Source of the DNA: Algoriphagus faecimaris
GTDB taxonomy: Bacteria; Bacteroidota; Bacteroidia; Cytophagales; Cyclobacteriaceae
DNA: 64,000 nt
Assembly (NCBI RefSeq): GCF_900101705.1
Contig: NZ_FNAC01000003.1
Location: 124,001 to 188,000 of the forward strand
Direction: 5' to 3'
The notes under the pieces were generated by a model. It had not been told where the DNA came from. It saw only the letters and a program-made list of their open reading frames with translations, and did no database searches. The translations under genes were made by a program, and so were the position numbers. Shown here one piece after another: positions 38,579-48,653 of this stretch; position 1 is the first letter of the stretch, and each line of letters starts with the position of its first letter.

Positions 38579-40081
38579 ATGAATAAAAAAAATGAGCCTT
38601 CTGTAATAAAGTACCTCGATGGTAAGAAGATAGTCATTGATTTGAATTCTGAATTTGGCAGGACTTTTAAATTCGCGGCTATCGGCATGGCTTTGGTAGA
38701 TCAAGAAGGAAGATGGATCATAGCAAACAATAGTCTTTGTAAGCTATTGGAATACAGTCAGGAGGAACTGCAGAAGCTTACTTTTCAAGACATCACCCAC
38801 CCGGATGACTTGGAGAAAGACCTGGAGAAGGTTAGAAAATTGTATGGAAAGGAAATTGATTCCTATCAGATCGAAAAACGCTACATCACTCAATCAGGCC
38901 GTATCCTTTGGATCAATTTGAGCGGTTCGGCAGTATGGAATGAAGATGGGTCATTTCGCTATTACATCGCCCAAATTCAGGATATTACTAAGGAAAAAGA
39001 GGCTGTGGAACTACTTGCTGAGAAAGAGAGTCTTTTTCGAGGTATATTCAATTCTACCTTTCAGTTTATCGGTTTTTTAAATACTGAGGGTCTGGTCTAT
39101 GAGGCCAATCAAACGGCATTAAACTTTGCTGGACTGAAACCGGAGGATGTCATAGGTAAAAACTTCTGGGACTGTTATTGGTGGCAGATTTCTCCTAGCA
39201 CCCAGAAGAAACTTAAGAAAAGTATCAAAAAGGCTGCAGCAGGCGAGTTTATTCAGTATGAGGTAGAGGTGTGGGGGAGAGACCGTACGCCATCCACTAT
39301 TTTGTTTAATCTGAAACCTGTCTTTGGGGAATCCCATGAGGTGATAGCCTTGATCGCGGAAGGCAGGCTGATTCAAGATATAGTAGATGCTAGGAATGCA
39401 CTGATTCGGAATAATGAAGAGCTTGAGCAATTTACCTCCATCGCCTCCCACGATTTGAAAGAACCCCTCCGGATGGTAAAGAGCTTTGGCCAGTTACTTC
39501 AACGCCATTATGCGGGAAAGTTGGATGAAAAGGGCCAGCAATACATTGGTTTTATGCTAGATGCTGTGGGGCGTATGGGTTTGCTGATTGACGATCTGCT
39601 AGAATACAGTAGAGTGGGTGATGAACTGACCGGAAAAGAAGAAATAAATACCCAGGAATTGATTCAAGAGGTACTAAACTTATACACTGATTTGATTGAG
39701 GGAAAAAGTGCGAAAATTTATTTTTCAGAACTTCCTAAAATTAGGGCAAAGCGGGTACCGATGAAGCTTTTGTTTCAGAATCTCATCGGCAATGCATTGA
39801 AATACCAAAAAATAGGTGAATTGCCATTGATCAAAATTGTAGGTGAGGATAAAGGTTCTTTTTGGAAATTTAGCATTAGTGATAATGGCATCGGAATTAA
39901 AGAAGAATACCAAAAAGAGGTGTTTAAATTATTCCGAAGATTACATACCAATCAGGAATATAAAGGTTCGGGTATGGGCTTGGCGATTTGCAAAAAGGTA
40001 GTCAATCAGCATAAAGGTGAAATATGGTTAGAGTCTGAAGTTGGGAGAGGAAGTACTGTTTATTTCACTTTGAAAAAGTAG
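38579..40081 (+). CDS. PAS-domain sensor histidine kinase
   Basis: From ATG 38579 (MNKKNEPSV) the protein has 500 residues. Two PAS domains are visible (about 25-145 and 150-270; the first contains WIIANNSLCKLLEYS and ITHPDDL). The HisKA H-box is SIASHDLKEPLR (His291) and the ATPase domain has NALKYQ, DNGIGI and GSGMGLAI. No transmembrane segment is present, so it is cytosolic. It is likely a paralogue of the following 1819-residue kinase: their H-boxes and the EYSRVG/EFSRVG segment are very similar. Signal and partner are unknown. Confidence 0.9.
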   Translation: MNKKNEPSVIKYLDGKKIVIDLNSEFGRTFKFAAIGMALVDQEGRWIIANNSLCKLLEYSQEELQKLTFQDITHPDDLEKDLEKVRKLYGKEIDSYQIEKRYITQSGRILWINLSGSAVWNEDGSFRYYIAQIQDITKEKEAVELLAEKESLFRGIFNSTFQFIGFLNTEGLVYEANQTALNFAGLKPEDVIGKNFWDCYWWQISPSTQKKLKKSIKKAAAGEFIQYEVEVWGRDRTPSTILFNLKPVFGESHEVIALIAEGRLIQDIVDARNALIRNNEELEQFTSIASHDLKEPLRMVKSFGQLLQRHYAGKLDEKGQQYIGFMLDAVGRMGLLIDDLLEYSRVGDELTGKEEINTQELIQEVLNLYTDLIEGKSAKIYFSELPKIRAKRVPMKLLFQNLIGNALKYQKIGELPLIKIVGEDKGSFWKFSISDNGIGIKEEYQKEVFKLFRRLHTNQEYKGSGMGLAICKKVVNQHKGEIWLESEVGRGSTVYFTLKK

Positions 40082-40171
40082 TAAAATTTTAAGAGTAGAT
40101 ACTATTTTTTGATTTATATTGAAAGGTACATAGATGGAGTTAAGATTATAGTGTGGATTTAATTAAAAATC

Positions 40172-43100
40172 ATGAGTAAGCAAAGTGCTGATTGGTATGG
40201 GGACAATGACTCTAACGAATACCGGAACGCTCCTGATTATCAGAATTATGGCCTCTTGGTATTTGACTTGAAGGGAAAGCTTCTCAAGGTGACGGATTCA
40301 TGGAAGATTTTTTCCAGTACCTTGGGATTGCCTGATTCTTTTAAATTTGGAACTATTAAAGATCTGAAAAGTGGAGGGAAAGCACTGATCAGCGATCAAG
40401 TCTGGCAAGTTATTTTGACTCATGGACACTGGAAGCAGTCAGTTTTTCTAGACGGTCAAACTTACAATAAATCGATTTTAGTAGCTGCAAATCTAGGCTT
40501 TAGTCATGAAGGAGAGCCAAATTCGGTTAGCTTAATTTTTGAAATACACCACTTGGGATCAGAACTTTCCCGGATGGAAAAAATGCTCAATCAAGGTGTA
40601 GAAATGATTGCAGTTTTGGATCCTGAAGGACATTACCTATATAATAGCCCCTCTTATACGAATATGATGGGTTATCAGATCGATGAATTGAAGGGTTTTT
40701 TGGCTTTTGACTTGGTTCATCCTGATGATTTGGCGCGGATTAAAGAGGAGTTTCATCGAATTTTTTCAGAAAATAAAGTCACGGCAAGTCCCTATCGAAT
40801 CCGGCGAAAGGATGGTACCTATCTATGGCTGCAGTCAATTGGGACCAATATGCTTGATGATCCCGACATTCATGGGATTATAGTTACGAGCTCAGAGGTT
40901 TCTGATTTGATCAAAATTGAAGAAAGCCTAAAGGAGTCAGAGAGCCGATACAAATACCTTTTTGAAAATAATCCTGCCTGTATCTATGTGTGGGATTTGG
41001 AGACCGATGAAGTACTCGATTGTAATCAAAGAGCACTGAAGCTTTATGGTTATACCCGGGAAGAATTTTTCGGAATGTCAGTGATGGATCTCCGTCCCCC
41101 GGAGGATATTCCTCGCATTCAGAAATTAAAAAAAGGATTGAAAGGCTACTCCAATTATGGGGATAATAGTTTTCACGGTACATCCAGGCATTTTACCAAG
41201 GACAGACGACTGATTGACGTTGAAATCAACGGTCAGATGATTTATTTTAAAGGCCGGAGGTCCTCTTTTATTACGGTACATGATATCACGGAGAAAGTCC
41301 AGGCAGAGAAGAAGCTTCTGGAGTCTGAAGAAAAGTATCGAACAGTATTTGATCTGAGTCCGATACCCAAATGGGTATTTAAAAAAGGGACTTTTGAGAT
41401 TGTCGAGGTAAATGATCAAGCCTGTGATCAGTATGGATACAGTAGAGAAGAATTTTTGAAACTAAAGATAGATCAGCTTTTTGATACTAAAGAATTTGAG
41501 CGATTTTCTCAAAAAATAGAAAATGTAGAAGAAAATCAATTGCTTCGTGAACGTCCACTGAAGCACTTTACCAAGCATGGAAAGCTTCTTTATGTGGAGT
41601 TTACTTGTAAAGAAGCTAAATTTTTGGGACAAGAGACTATGATCGGTTTGGCGATAGATCAGACCAATCAGGTTATTGGAGATCGATTGGAGGAGCTGGA
41701 AATAAAACTTTTGGAAGAATCGATGGCGGGGACCCAGCCAGTTCAGGAAATTCTCACCAACTTCCTTCAAGGCCTAGAGTACATTGGAGTGGATAGGAGA
41801 ATGGCTGTCATCAAAGTAAAAAATGTAAAATTAAGACCTTTTGCAGCCCCTTCTTTTGCTCAGCGAGATTTTAGCTTTTTGGACGAGCCTTCTTCCCTGG
41901 CCCAACTTGGGCCTTTTGGAAAGGCGGTTTTATCAGGTGAAGGTCAGGTTTCAGCAATCAATAAGCATCAGATTAGTGCAAATTTTAAAACATTTTTAAA
42001 TGAATTTGGAATCCGTACCTGTTGGGTACAGCCGATTTTTGATTCCAATAAAAAAGTAATGGCCCTATTTACGGTGCTATTCAAACAGATTGTCACCGCG
42101 GATGATCGGGATTTGGAATACTTGCAAAGATTCACTTCCCTTCTCGGAGTGGTGATGGAAAAAGACGCAAATTCTCAAGCACTTATTCTCAGCAATGAGC
42201 GCTATAACTTTGTGAATTTGGCTACCAACGATATTTTCTATGATTGGTACGTGCAAGATGATCGACTTTTCTGGGGAGGAAGTTTCGAGAAGGTTTTGGG
42301 TTATAAACTTTCTGATGAGATTTATTCTATTGAAGATTGGGAGAGTAAGGTTGTTGAGGAGGATAGAAATAAAATTTTGGAGCAGGTATGGCAGTCGGTT
42401 ATCGATGAAAGAAGAGATCGGATTTATCTTTCTTACAGGATGATAAGAGCTGACGGGCAAGTGATTTATGTCAATGAACGTGGGTTTATCAGCCGTGACA
42501 AATGGGGCAAGGCGATCCGTTTTGTAGGTGCGATTAATGATGTGACCAAACAGCGGATGGAGGAGCAGCGACTCTTACTGATGGAAAGTGTAGTCACTAA
42601 TACCTCCGATGCAGTTTTAATTACGGAGGCATACCCTTCCAATTATCCAGGGCCTAAGGTGATTTTTGTCAATGAGGCCTTTACTCAAATGACGGGCTAT
42701 CAGCCTCATGAGATTATCGGAAAGACACCTAGGATTTTACAGGGTAAAAAAACAAATCAATCTGAGCTCGATAAGCTTCGTTTGGCAATTACGAACTGGG
42801 AAAGTTGTAATACTACAACCATTAATTATAAAAAGAATGGAGATGAGTTTTGGGTAAACTTTTCGATCAGTCCTGTGTCAGACGAAAATGGATTGTATAC
42901 GCATTGGATTTCTATCCAACGGGATGTCACAAAGCAGAAAATTGAAGAAACCACAAAAGAAATCATCGCTGATTCAGTGCGCTTTTTTGGGAATGAGGAG
43001 CGATTCAAAGGGTCACTGTATAACACCATCGATTATTTGGTCAAATTTGGTGGGTTCGATTTAGGAGAAATTTGGCTCATCAATGAGGACCGCACTAGGA

Positions 43101-45631
43101 TCAATCTGATGGCAAAAGCATATAACTCTTCCTTGGGCAAAAGATACTATGAAAGAGAGACTGCCTGGCATAGTTATGAAATAGGAGAAGGAATCCCCGG
43201 TGCGGTATGGCAAAAGGAGGAGTCGATTTATCTTCCGGATCTCTCAGGAGTGCAAGGAAAGAGAAGAGAGAACGCACTTAAATCAGGTATTCGGGCCGTG
43301 TTTTCCACACCTCTGAAAGTCAATGGGGAGCTGATTGGAGTGGTTTCTTTTGCATCGGATGATCCAGCCAAAATATCCAAGATTACACTGACTATCCTAG
43401 AGTCTATTTCAGAGGATCTAGGAGCTCAAATTCGGCGTAAAAAAATCGAAGAGGAGTTGCTTCAACTTTTCGATTCAACTCAGACAATAATTTGTGTTCT
43501 AGGTTTTGATGGAAAGCTGAAAAACATCAACGAGGGGATGGTCCGACTAACGGGTTTTAGTAAGGAAGAATTAATTAAAAGTAGTCTTGTTGAGTATTTT
43601 CCAGAAAATGAGAAAAATAAATTCCAGGCTATCTGGGATGAAATCATCAAAGAAAAAGCCACCAAACAATTTCAAAGTAGACTAAGCACCAAAAATGGAG
43701 AGGAGGTTTGGCTGGAATGGAGTAGTACTGTCTACCTAGAGGAAGAGTTGGTCTACCTGATGGCCAAAGACATCTCCGAAGAGCAAGAGCTTCAGTCCCT
43801 TTTAGAAAGTGCCAATAAAATGGCTCGAATTGGATTTTGGGATTGGGATGCCATCAAGGACGCTCAATATTGGAGCCCGATTACCAAAGAAATTCATGAG
43901 GTGGAGCCGGACTATGTGCCCTTGATCGAAAATGGCATCAAGTTTTATAAAAAGGAAGCCATTCCTGTGATCACCGATCATTTTACCCGATGCATGACAG
44001 AAGGTGTTCCCTATGATTTGGAACTTCCTATCATCACTGCCAAAGGAAATGAAATCTGGATACGAACTCAAGGGCAGGCAGAGTTTAGAAATCAAAAGTT
44101 GATAAGAGTCTTTGGTACCATTCAGGATATTACTCCTCTGAAAAAGGCTAAACTAGAATTACAATCAGCTTTAGAAGAGAAAAATAGGATCTTGGAGAGT
44201 ATTGGTGATGCCTTCTTATCTGTAGATAAGGATTGGAATATTACCTATTGGAACAAGCAGGCTGAGGATATTTTCAAGCATAAACGAGAAAAAGTATTGG
44301 GTACCAATGTTTGGGACGCATTCCCGGAGTTGACCCAAACTCGGATTCATCAAACCTTCCTTGATTTGATGGGTACTAACGATCCTGTACAGATGGAGGA
44401 GTATTTTTTCAAGGAGCAGCGATGGTATGAGCTTAATGTCTATCCTTCTTCCATGGGGATTTCTATTTATTTAAAGGATATCACGCTTAGAAAGCTAGCA
44501 GAAGATCTGATCCGTCAATCCAATGAACGCTTTGAAAAAGTCACTCAGGCCACTCAGGATGCGATATGGGATTGGGATATATCAAAAGATACTTTATACT
44601 GGGGCGAAGGCTTCAAAAAATTATTTGGTATTGATCATCAGCAGGAGAATTTGAATTTCGAAAACTGGGAATCTGCTATTCATCCTGAGGATCAGGAGCG
44701 AGTCAAAACTACTCTCAATCAGCATATTCAAAACCCCAATCAGGAAAAAATTCAAAATGAATACCGTTTTGCTAGAGCGGATGGTAGGTATGCCGATGTG
44801 ATTGATCGAGCGATAATCATCCGGAATAGTAAGGGAGAGGCTAATAGGATAATAGGAGCTATTTCGGATATTTCTGATAGGAAGGTATTTGAAAATTCTC
44901 TTAAATCCCTCAATGAAAAATTAGAAGCTCGAGCCCATGAGTTGGCCCTATCCAATGCCGAGCTGGAGCAATTCGCCTACGTGGCCTCTCATGATTTGCA
45001 GGAGCCCCTGCGGATGATCTCTTCATTTCTCTCCCTGTTGGAGCGCAAATACAAAGATAATCTCGATGAAAAAGCCTTGGAATACATTCATTTTGCCGTA
45101 GATGGTGCCAAGCGGATGCGACAGGTAATTTTGGATCTTTTGGAGTTTTCTAGAGTAGGTAGTCATTTGGAGCAAAAAGAAACCTTTCAGCTAGCCGAAG
45201 TAGTAGATGAGGCGATCAAGATGCAGCGAAAGCTTGTTCAATCAAAAAATGCCTCCATTAGTATAGGAAAGCTGCCCAAGTTAAAAAACTACCGGACTCC
45301 CATACTTCAAATTTTTACCAACCTCATCAATAATGCGCTTAAATACGGTCGACCTAATGTGCCAGTAGAAATTGAAATTGAATGTGTTTCGCGCGGAGAA
45401 GTTTATGAGTTTTCGGTTCGTGATAATGGTATAGGAATTCCCAAAGACAGTTTTGATAAGATATTTGTTATTTTCCAAAGGCTTCATTTAAAAAATATTC
45501 ACGCAGGGACGGGTATAGGACTGTCAGTAGTAAAAAAAATCATTGAAAATTTTGGAGGAAAAATATGGTTGGAATCTACGGTAGGTGAGGGTACTGCCTT
45601 TTATTTTACACTTCCTAAAAAATTACCTTAA
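40172..45631 (+). CDS. Giant cytosolic multi-PAS/GAF sensor histidine kinase
   Basis: The 1819-residue protein has no transmembrane segment. After an N-terminal PAS-like segment (about 25-125) I read nine PAS domains (about 138-247, 252-375, 385-500, 676-797, 803-928, 1100-1205, 1209-1330, 1335-1448 and 1450-1575) and two GAF domains (about 508-665 and 945-1097). HisKA follows (H-box ASHDLQEPL, His1607), then an ATPase domain (NALKYG, DNGIGI, GTGIGLSV). The boundaries are by eye. The fifth PAS reads GKTPRILQG where LOV domains have the flavin-binding Cys, so it is not photoactive by that route. A receiver gene starts 2 bases after its stop. Confidence 0.92.
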   Translation: MSKQSADWYGDNDSNEYRNAPDYQNYGLLVFDLKGKLLKVTDSWKIFSSTLGLPDSFKFGTIKDLKSGGKALISDQVWQVILTHGHWKQSVFLDGQTYNKSILVAANLGFSHEGEPNSVSLIFEIHHLGSELSRMEKMLNQGVEMIAVLDPEGHYLYNSPSYTNMMGYQIDELKGFLAFDLVHPDDLARIKEEFHRIFSENKVTASPYRIRRKDGTYLWLQSIGTNMLDDPDIHGIIVTSSEVSDLIKIEESLKESESRYKYLFENNPACIYVWDLETDEVLDCNQRALKLYGYTREEFFGMSVMDLRPPEDIPRIQKLKKGLKGYSNYGDNSFHGTSRHFTKDRRLIDVEINGQMIYFKGRRSSFITVHDITEKVQAEKKLLESEEKYRTVFDLSPIPKWVFKKGTFEIVEVNDQACDQYGYSREEFLKLKIDQLFDTKEFERFSQKIENVEENQLLRERPLKHFTKHGKLLYVEFTCKEAKFLGQETMIGLAIDQTNQVIGDRLEELEIKLLEESMAGTQPVQEILTNFLQGLEYIGVDRRMAVIKVKNVKLRPFAAPSFAQRDFSFLDEPSSLAQLGPFGKAVLSGEGQVSAINKHQISANFKTFLNEFGIRTCWVQPIFDSNKKVMALFTVLFKQIVTADDRDLEYLQRFTSLLGVVMEKDANSQALILSNERYNFVNLATNDIFYDWYVQDDRLFWGGSFEKVLGYKLSDEIYSIEDWESKVVEEDRNKILEQVWQSVIDERRDRIYLSYRMIRADGQVIYVNERGFISRDKWGKAIRFVGAINDVTKQRMEEQRLLLMESVVTNTSDAVLITEAYPSNYPGPKVIFVNEAFTQMTGYQPHEIIGKTPRILQGKKTNQSELDKLRLAITNWESCNTTTINYKKNGDEFWVNFSISPVSDENGLYTHWISIQRDVTKQKIEETTKEIIADSVRFFGNEERFKGSLYNTIDYLVKFGGFDLGEIWLINEDRTRINLMAKAYNSSLGKRYYERETAWHSYEIGEGIPGAVWQKEESIYLPDLSGVQGKRRENALKSGIRAVFSTPLKVNGELIGVVSFASDDPAKISKITLTILESISEDLGAQIRRKKIEEELLQLFDSTQTIICVLGFDGKLKNINEGMVRLTGFSKEELIKSSLVEYFPENEKNKFQAIWDEIIKEKATKQFQSRLSTKNGEEVWLEWSSTVYLEEELVYLMAKDISEEQELQSLLESANKMARIGFWDWDAIKDAQYWSPITKEIHEVEPDYVPLIENGIKFYKKEAIPVITDHFTRCMTEGVPYDLELPIITAKGNEIWIRTQGQAEFRNQKLIRVFGTIQDITPLKKAKLELQSALEEKNRILESIGDAFLSVDKDWNITYWNKQAEDIFKHKREKVLGTNVWDAFPELTQTRIHQTFLDLMGTNDPVQMEEYFFKEQRWYELNVYPSSMGISIYLKDITLRKLAEDLIRQSNERFEKVTQATQDAIWDWDISKDTLYWGEGFKKLFGIDHQQENLNFENWESAIHPEDQERVKTTLNQHIQNPNQEKIQNEYRFARADGRYADVIDRAIIIRNSKGEANRIIGAISDISDRKVFENSLKSLNEKLEARAHELALSNAELEQFAYVASHDLQEPLRMISSFLSLLERKYKDNLDEKALEYIHFAVDGAKRMRQVILDLLEFSRVGSHLEQKETFQLAEVVDEAIKMQRKLVQSKNASISIGKLPKLKNYRTPILQIFTNLINNALKYGRPNVPVEIEIECVSRGEVYEFSVRDNGIGIPKDSFDKIFVIFQRLHLKNIHAGTGIGLSVVKKIIENFGGKIWLESTVGEGTAFYFTLPKKLP

Positions 45632-45632
45632 T

Positions 45633-46037
45633 ATGAAAACCTATCAATTACTTTTGGTGGAGGATAATGAGGGGGACGTTTTGTTGACCTCAGAGGCTCT
45701 GGAAGAAGCGGATTTTCCCTTTGAGATAAAAATAGCGAGAACGGGTAAAGAAGCGATTGATCTTCTGCAGGATCTTTCCAGAGAAGATTTGCCTGATTTG
45801 GTGATTTTGGATATTAACCTTCCTGTCAAAAATGGTTTCGAGGTATTGAGAGAAATCCGAGGTAATCCAATTACTGTTGATCTCCCTGTTATGATTTTAT
45901 CAACCTCTTCTAATATGGAAGATAAGCGGAAGGCTAATAAATATGACCCTAAAATATTTTGTAGCAAGCCTACTGAGTTTAGTGAGTTTGAAGTGTTGGT
46001 GCAGACGATCAAATCAATTTTGCAGGAAGGGAAATAA
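45633..46037 (+). CDS. Rcp-type response regulator, partner of the giant kinase
   Basis: From ATG 45633 (MKTYQLLLVEDNEGD) the protein has 134 residues. The receiver marks are VEDNEGD, the phospho-acceptor Asp in LVILDINLPVKNG, and Lys in CSKPTEF. The EDNEGD start is typical of receivers that partner phytochrome- and PAS-type kinases. It lacks an output domain. The start lies 2 bases after the kinase stop, which is strong evidence that the two form one signalling pair. The first 16 residues of the longer frame overlap the kinase and are rejected. Confidence 0.9.
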   Translation: MKTYQLLLVEDNEGDVLLTSEALEEADFPFEIKIARTGKEAIDLLQDLSREDLPDLVILDINLPVKNGFEVLREIRGNPITVDLPVMILSTSSNMEDKRKANKYDPKIFCSKPTEFSEFEVLVQTIKSILQEGK

Positions 46038-46081
46038 GCCTTTCCTACAAAGAGATAAATCCCCTCAATCAATCGAATCTT

Positions 46082-46107
46082 GGACCGCTAGTGTAGCGGT
46101 CTTTTTT
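46082..46107 (+). terminator. Terminator of the kinase-receiver unit, overlapping the YitT-type gene
   Basis: A perfect 8-base stem GACCGCTA/TAGCGGTC with a 3-base loop is followed by a run of seven T residues on the plus strand. The stop codon (46088-46090) and last codons of the minus-strand YitT-type gene lie inside this hairpin. Confidence 0.85.
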
Positions 46108-46990
46108 TGATCATTCCTCCTTTGGTGTCTTTGATCGGGTATTGAATCACAAAGGCTTTGGGGTCAATTTTCTCGATTTCGGTCAGCACACGGGTGACTT
46201 CTAGTCGAGTCACTACGCAAAACAAAACATGGCGATCCGGATTTTTAGCCTTTTCACCAAAACCCCCGTCTGCTTTGAAGGCCGTCACTCCCCTACCAAG
46301 GTCATAGGTGATTTTATCTTTAATCTCATCGGAGTGATTGGATACAATCATGACTCCTAGGTATTCTTCCACTCCATTGATAATGAAATCTACCGTCCTA
46401 GATGCGGAAAAATAAGTGAGCATAGAATACATCGCTGTCTCCAAGTTGACAATCAAGGCTGCCACGATAAAGAGAAAAACATTAAATACTGTAATAAAAT
46501 CACCTACAGTCAAACTAGACCGACGAGATACTTGAATCGCCAGGACTTCTGTACCGTCGATCACCGCACCTCCTCGTATCGAAAAGCCGATACCACTGCC
46601 TAAGAAAAAGCCTCCAAAAACTGCAATTAGCAACTTATCTGCGGTGATAGTGGGTAACTCTATGTAATGAACTAAAAGAGCAAGTCCTAAAATTGCCACG
46701 GTACTTTTGATAGCAAATCGAAGCGATACTTGCCTGTAGCCTAGATAGATAAAGGGTAGGTTGACCAAAAGAATTAAAATCGAAAGGTCCAAGGGAGTGA
46801 CCATCTCAAGGAGAAGAGAAACTCCCATAGCTCCGCCATCAAAAAAACCATTCGGTAGCAGAAATCCTTTGAGCCCTATACTAGCCATCACCACACCGAT
46901 ACCAATAAAAAGGACATCTTTGACCTGCCTCCAAACCGTGACTCGCTGCACCCAAGCTGCATCTTGTATATTCAGTATACGCTTTACCAT
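46088..46990 (-). CDS. YitT-family (DUF161/DUF2179) membrane protein
   Basis: The 300 residues have five or six transmembrane segments in the first ~215 residues. A cytosolic C-terminal DUF2179 domain follows (HVLFCVVTRLEVTRVL and DPKAFVIQYPIKDTKGG). The function of this widespread family is not settled; transport has been proposed. The last codons read through the terminator hairpin of the convergent kinase operon, so the C-terminus RPLH is encoded in the stem. Confidence 0.88.
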   Translation of the reverse strand: MVKRILNIQDAAWVQRVTVWRQVKDVLFIGIGVVMASIGLKGFLLPNGFFDGGAMGVSLLLEMVTPLDLSILILLVNLPFIYLGYRQVSLRFAIKSTVAILGLALLVHYIELPTITADKLLIAVFGGFFLGSGIGFSIRGGAVIDGTEVLAIQVSRRSSLTVGDFITVFNVFLFIVAALIVNLETAMYSMLTYFSASRTVDFIINGVEEYLGVMIVSNHSDEIKDKITYDLGRGVTAFKADGGFGEKAKNPDRHVLFCVVTRLEVTRVLTEIEKIDPKAFVIQYPIKDTKGGMIKKRPLH

Positions 46991-47214
46991 AAGTCAAAAA
47001 TACCATTTCTCCTTAATAGCGCGATTAAATTTTGATATCATATCGATTTGAGGAAAAAAAGACAATAAACTTATCCGCAGAACCATTTAACAATAAGTAA
47101 AAAAGCACATTTAAGGAATTGCCCTAAAAATTAAGCGTATTAGCCTAATTTCATCTTAAAAATTTGATTTCAAGGTTATTTTTTTATCTTATGGTTGGTT
47201 TTTAAATAAAAAAC

Positions 47215-48642
47215 ATGAAGACAGAAGGGTATAAAAGTGACGAGCATTTTGATGAAATGTTTGACTCAGAAGGTAAAATCAGACCACACTACGAGGAGTA
47301 TTTTCAGTATCTAAATAAGGCTTCGCCAAAAAAAATGAATCAATTGCAGCATTCTGCCAACAAAGCCCAAAAGGCGATGGGAATGACCTTCAATGTATAT
47401 CATGATAATCAAGGCTTGGAAAAAATCCTTCACCTAGACATAGTTCCTAGGATTATTTCCAATTCGGAGTGGAAAAAACTAGAAGCTGGTTTGAAGCAGC
47501 GGATTCACGCCCTGAATTTGTTTTTGCAGGATATCTACAATGATCAAAAAATCTTAAAGGATGGAATTGTCCCATCGGAGCTTATTTTAGGCTCTTCAGA
47601 TTTTCTGAAGCCCTGTATGGGGCTCACACCTCCCAAAGGCATCTGGTGTCATATCACCGGTACAGACTTGATTCGGGATAAAAACGGTGAATATTACATT
47701 CTAGAAGACAATCTCAGGTGCCCTTCAGGAGTCTCTTATATGCTTGAAAGTCGCGAAATCATCAAAAGAGCTTACCCTCAGCTATTTAATGATGAGGGGG
47801 TAATGCCTGTCTCGGATTATCCGGCTAAGTTGCTTAAGATGCTTCAGTTTTTATCAGACAAACCTAAACCTGTGGTAGGTGTATTGACACCTGGCATTTA
47901 CAATTCGGCCTATTTTGAGCATTCCTATCTGGCTCTTCAGATGGGAGTGGAGCTAGTAAACGGCGTAGATCTCATAGTCAAAGATAAGGTCGTCTATATG
48001 CAGACTACAAAAGGCTTGGAGCAGATCGATGTCCTTTACCGTCGAATTGACGATTCCTTCCTAGATCCTTTGACCTTTAATCCTGAGTCTATGCTTGGAA
48101 TACCTGGGATTTTTGAAGCATATAAGGCAGGAAATATCGCCTTTGCCAATGCTCCTGGGACGGGGGTAGCTGATGATAAGGCAGTTTATGCCTATGTTCC
48201 GAGAATTATTAAATATTACCTGGACGAAGATCCCATTTTGAATAATGTACCGACTTACCTCTGTAGAGAGGAAGAGGATCGGAAGTATGTCCTAGATCAT
48301 ATTGAGGAGCTGGTGGTCAAAGAAACCAATGCAGCAGGAGGCTATGGGATGCTGATCGGGCCCAAATCCACGAAAGAAGAGCATGATAAATTTCGTCAGC
48401 TCATAAAGGATAATCCCAAGAATTATATCGCCCAACCCACCCTTTCTCTTTCTACGGTTCCTTGTCTTACGGACAAAGGAATAGATGCCCGACACGTAGA
48501 TTTGAGACCTTATATTTTATATGGAGATGAAATAGAGGTGATTCCCGGTGCGCTCACTAGAGTGGCTCTGAAAAAAGGATCTTTGGTCGTGAATAGCTCC
48601 CAAGGTGGGGGTAGTAAAGATACCTGGGTATTGTATAACTAA
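47215..48642 (+). CDS. Circularly permuted ATP-grasp protein of the alpha-E cluster
   Basis: The 475-residue protein matches the CP-ATP-grasp type 2 family (DUF404/DUF407). Visible marks are FNVYHDNQGLEK, the conserved block YILEDNLRCPSGVSYMLE and the C-terminal ALTRVALKKGSL plus SQGGGSKDTWVL. These enzymes are predicted to form amide bonds with ATP, but no substrate is known for this cluster type. It starts a four-gene series with the alpha-E, Anbu and transglutaminase-like genes, and its stop lies 11 bases from the next start. Confidence 0.93.
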   Translation: MKTEGYKSDEHFDEMFDSEGKIRPHYEEYFQYLNKASPKKMNQLQHSANKAQKAMGMTFNVYHDNQGLEKILHLDIVPRIISNSEWKKLEAGLKQRIHALNLFLQDIYNDQKILKDGIVPSELILGSSDFLKPCMGLTPPKGIWCHITGTDLIRDKNGEYYILEDNLRCPSGVSYMLESREIIKRAYPQLFNDEGVMPVSDYPAKLLKMLQFLSDKPKPVVGVLTPGIYNSAYFEHSYLALQMGVELVNGVDLIVKDKVVYMQTTKGLEQIDVLYRRIDDSFLDPLTFNPESMLGIPGIFEAYKAGNIAFANAPGTGVADDKAVYAYVPRIIKYYLDEDPILNNVPTYLCREEEDRKYVLDHIEELVVKETNAAGGYGMLIGPKSTKEEHDKFRQLIKDNPKNYIAQPTLSLSTVPCLTDKGIDARHVDLRPYILYGDEIEVIPGALTRVALKKGSLVVNSSQGGGSKDTWVLYN

Positions 48643-48653
48643 TCAAAACAAAC

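Noticed and set aside
42581..42960. LOV photoreceptor domain in the giant kinase
   Set aside because: The PAS domain reads GKTPRILQG, so the flavin-adduct Cys is replaced by Pro. A light-sensing role by this mechanism is not supported.
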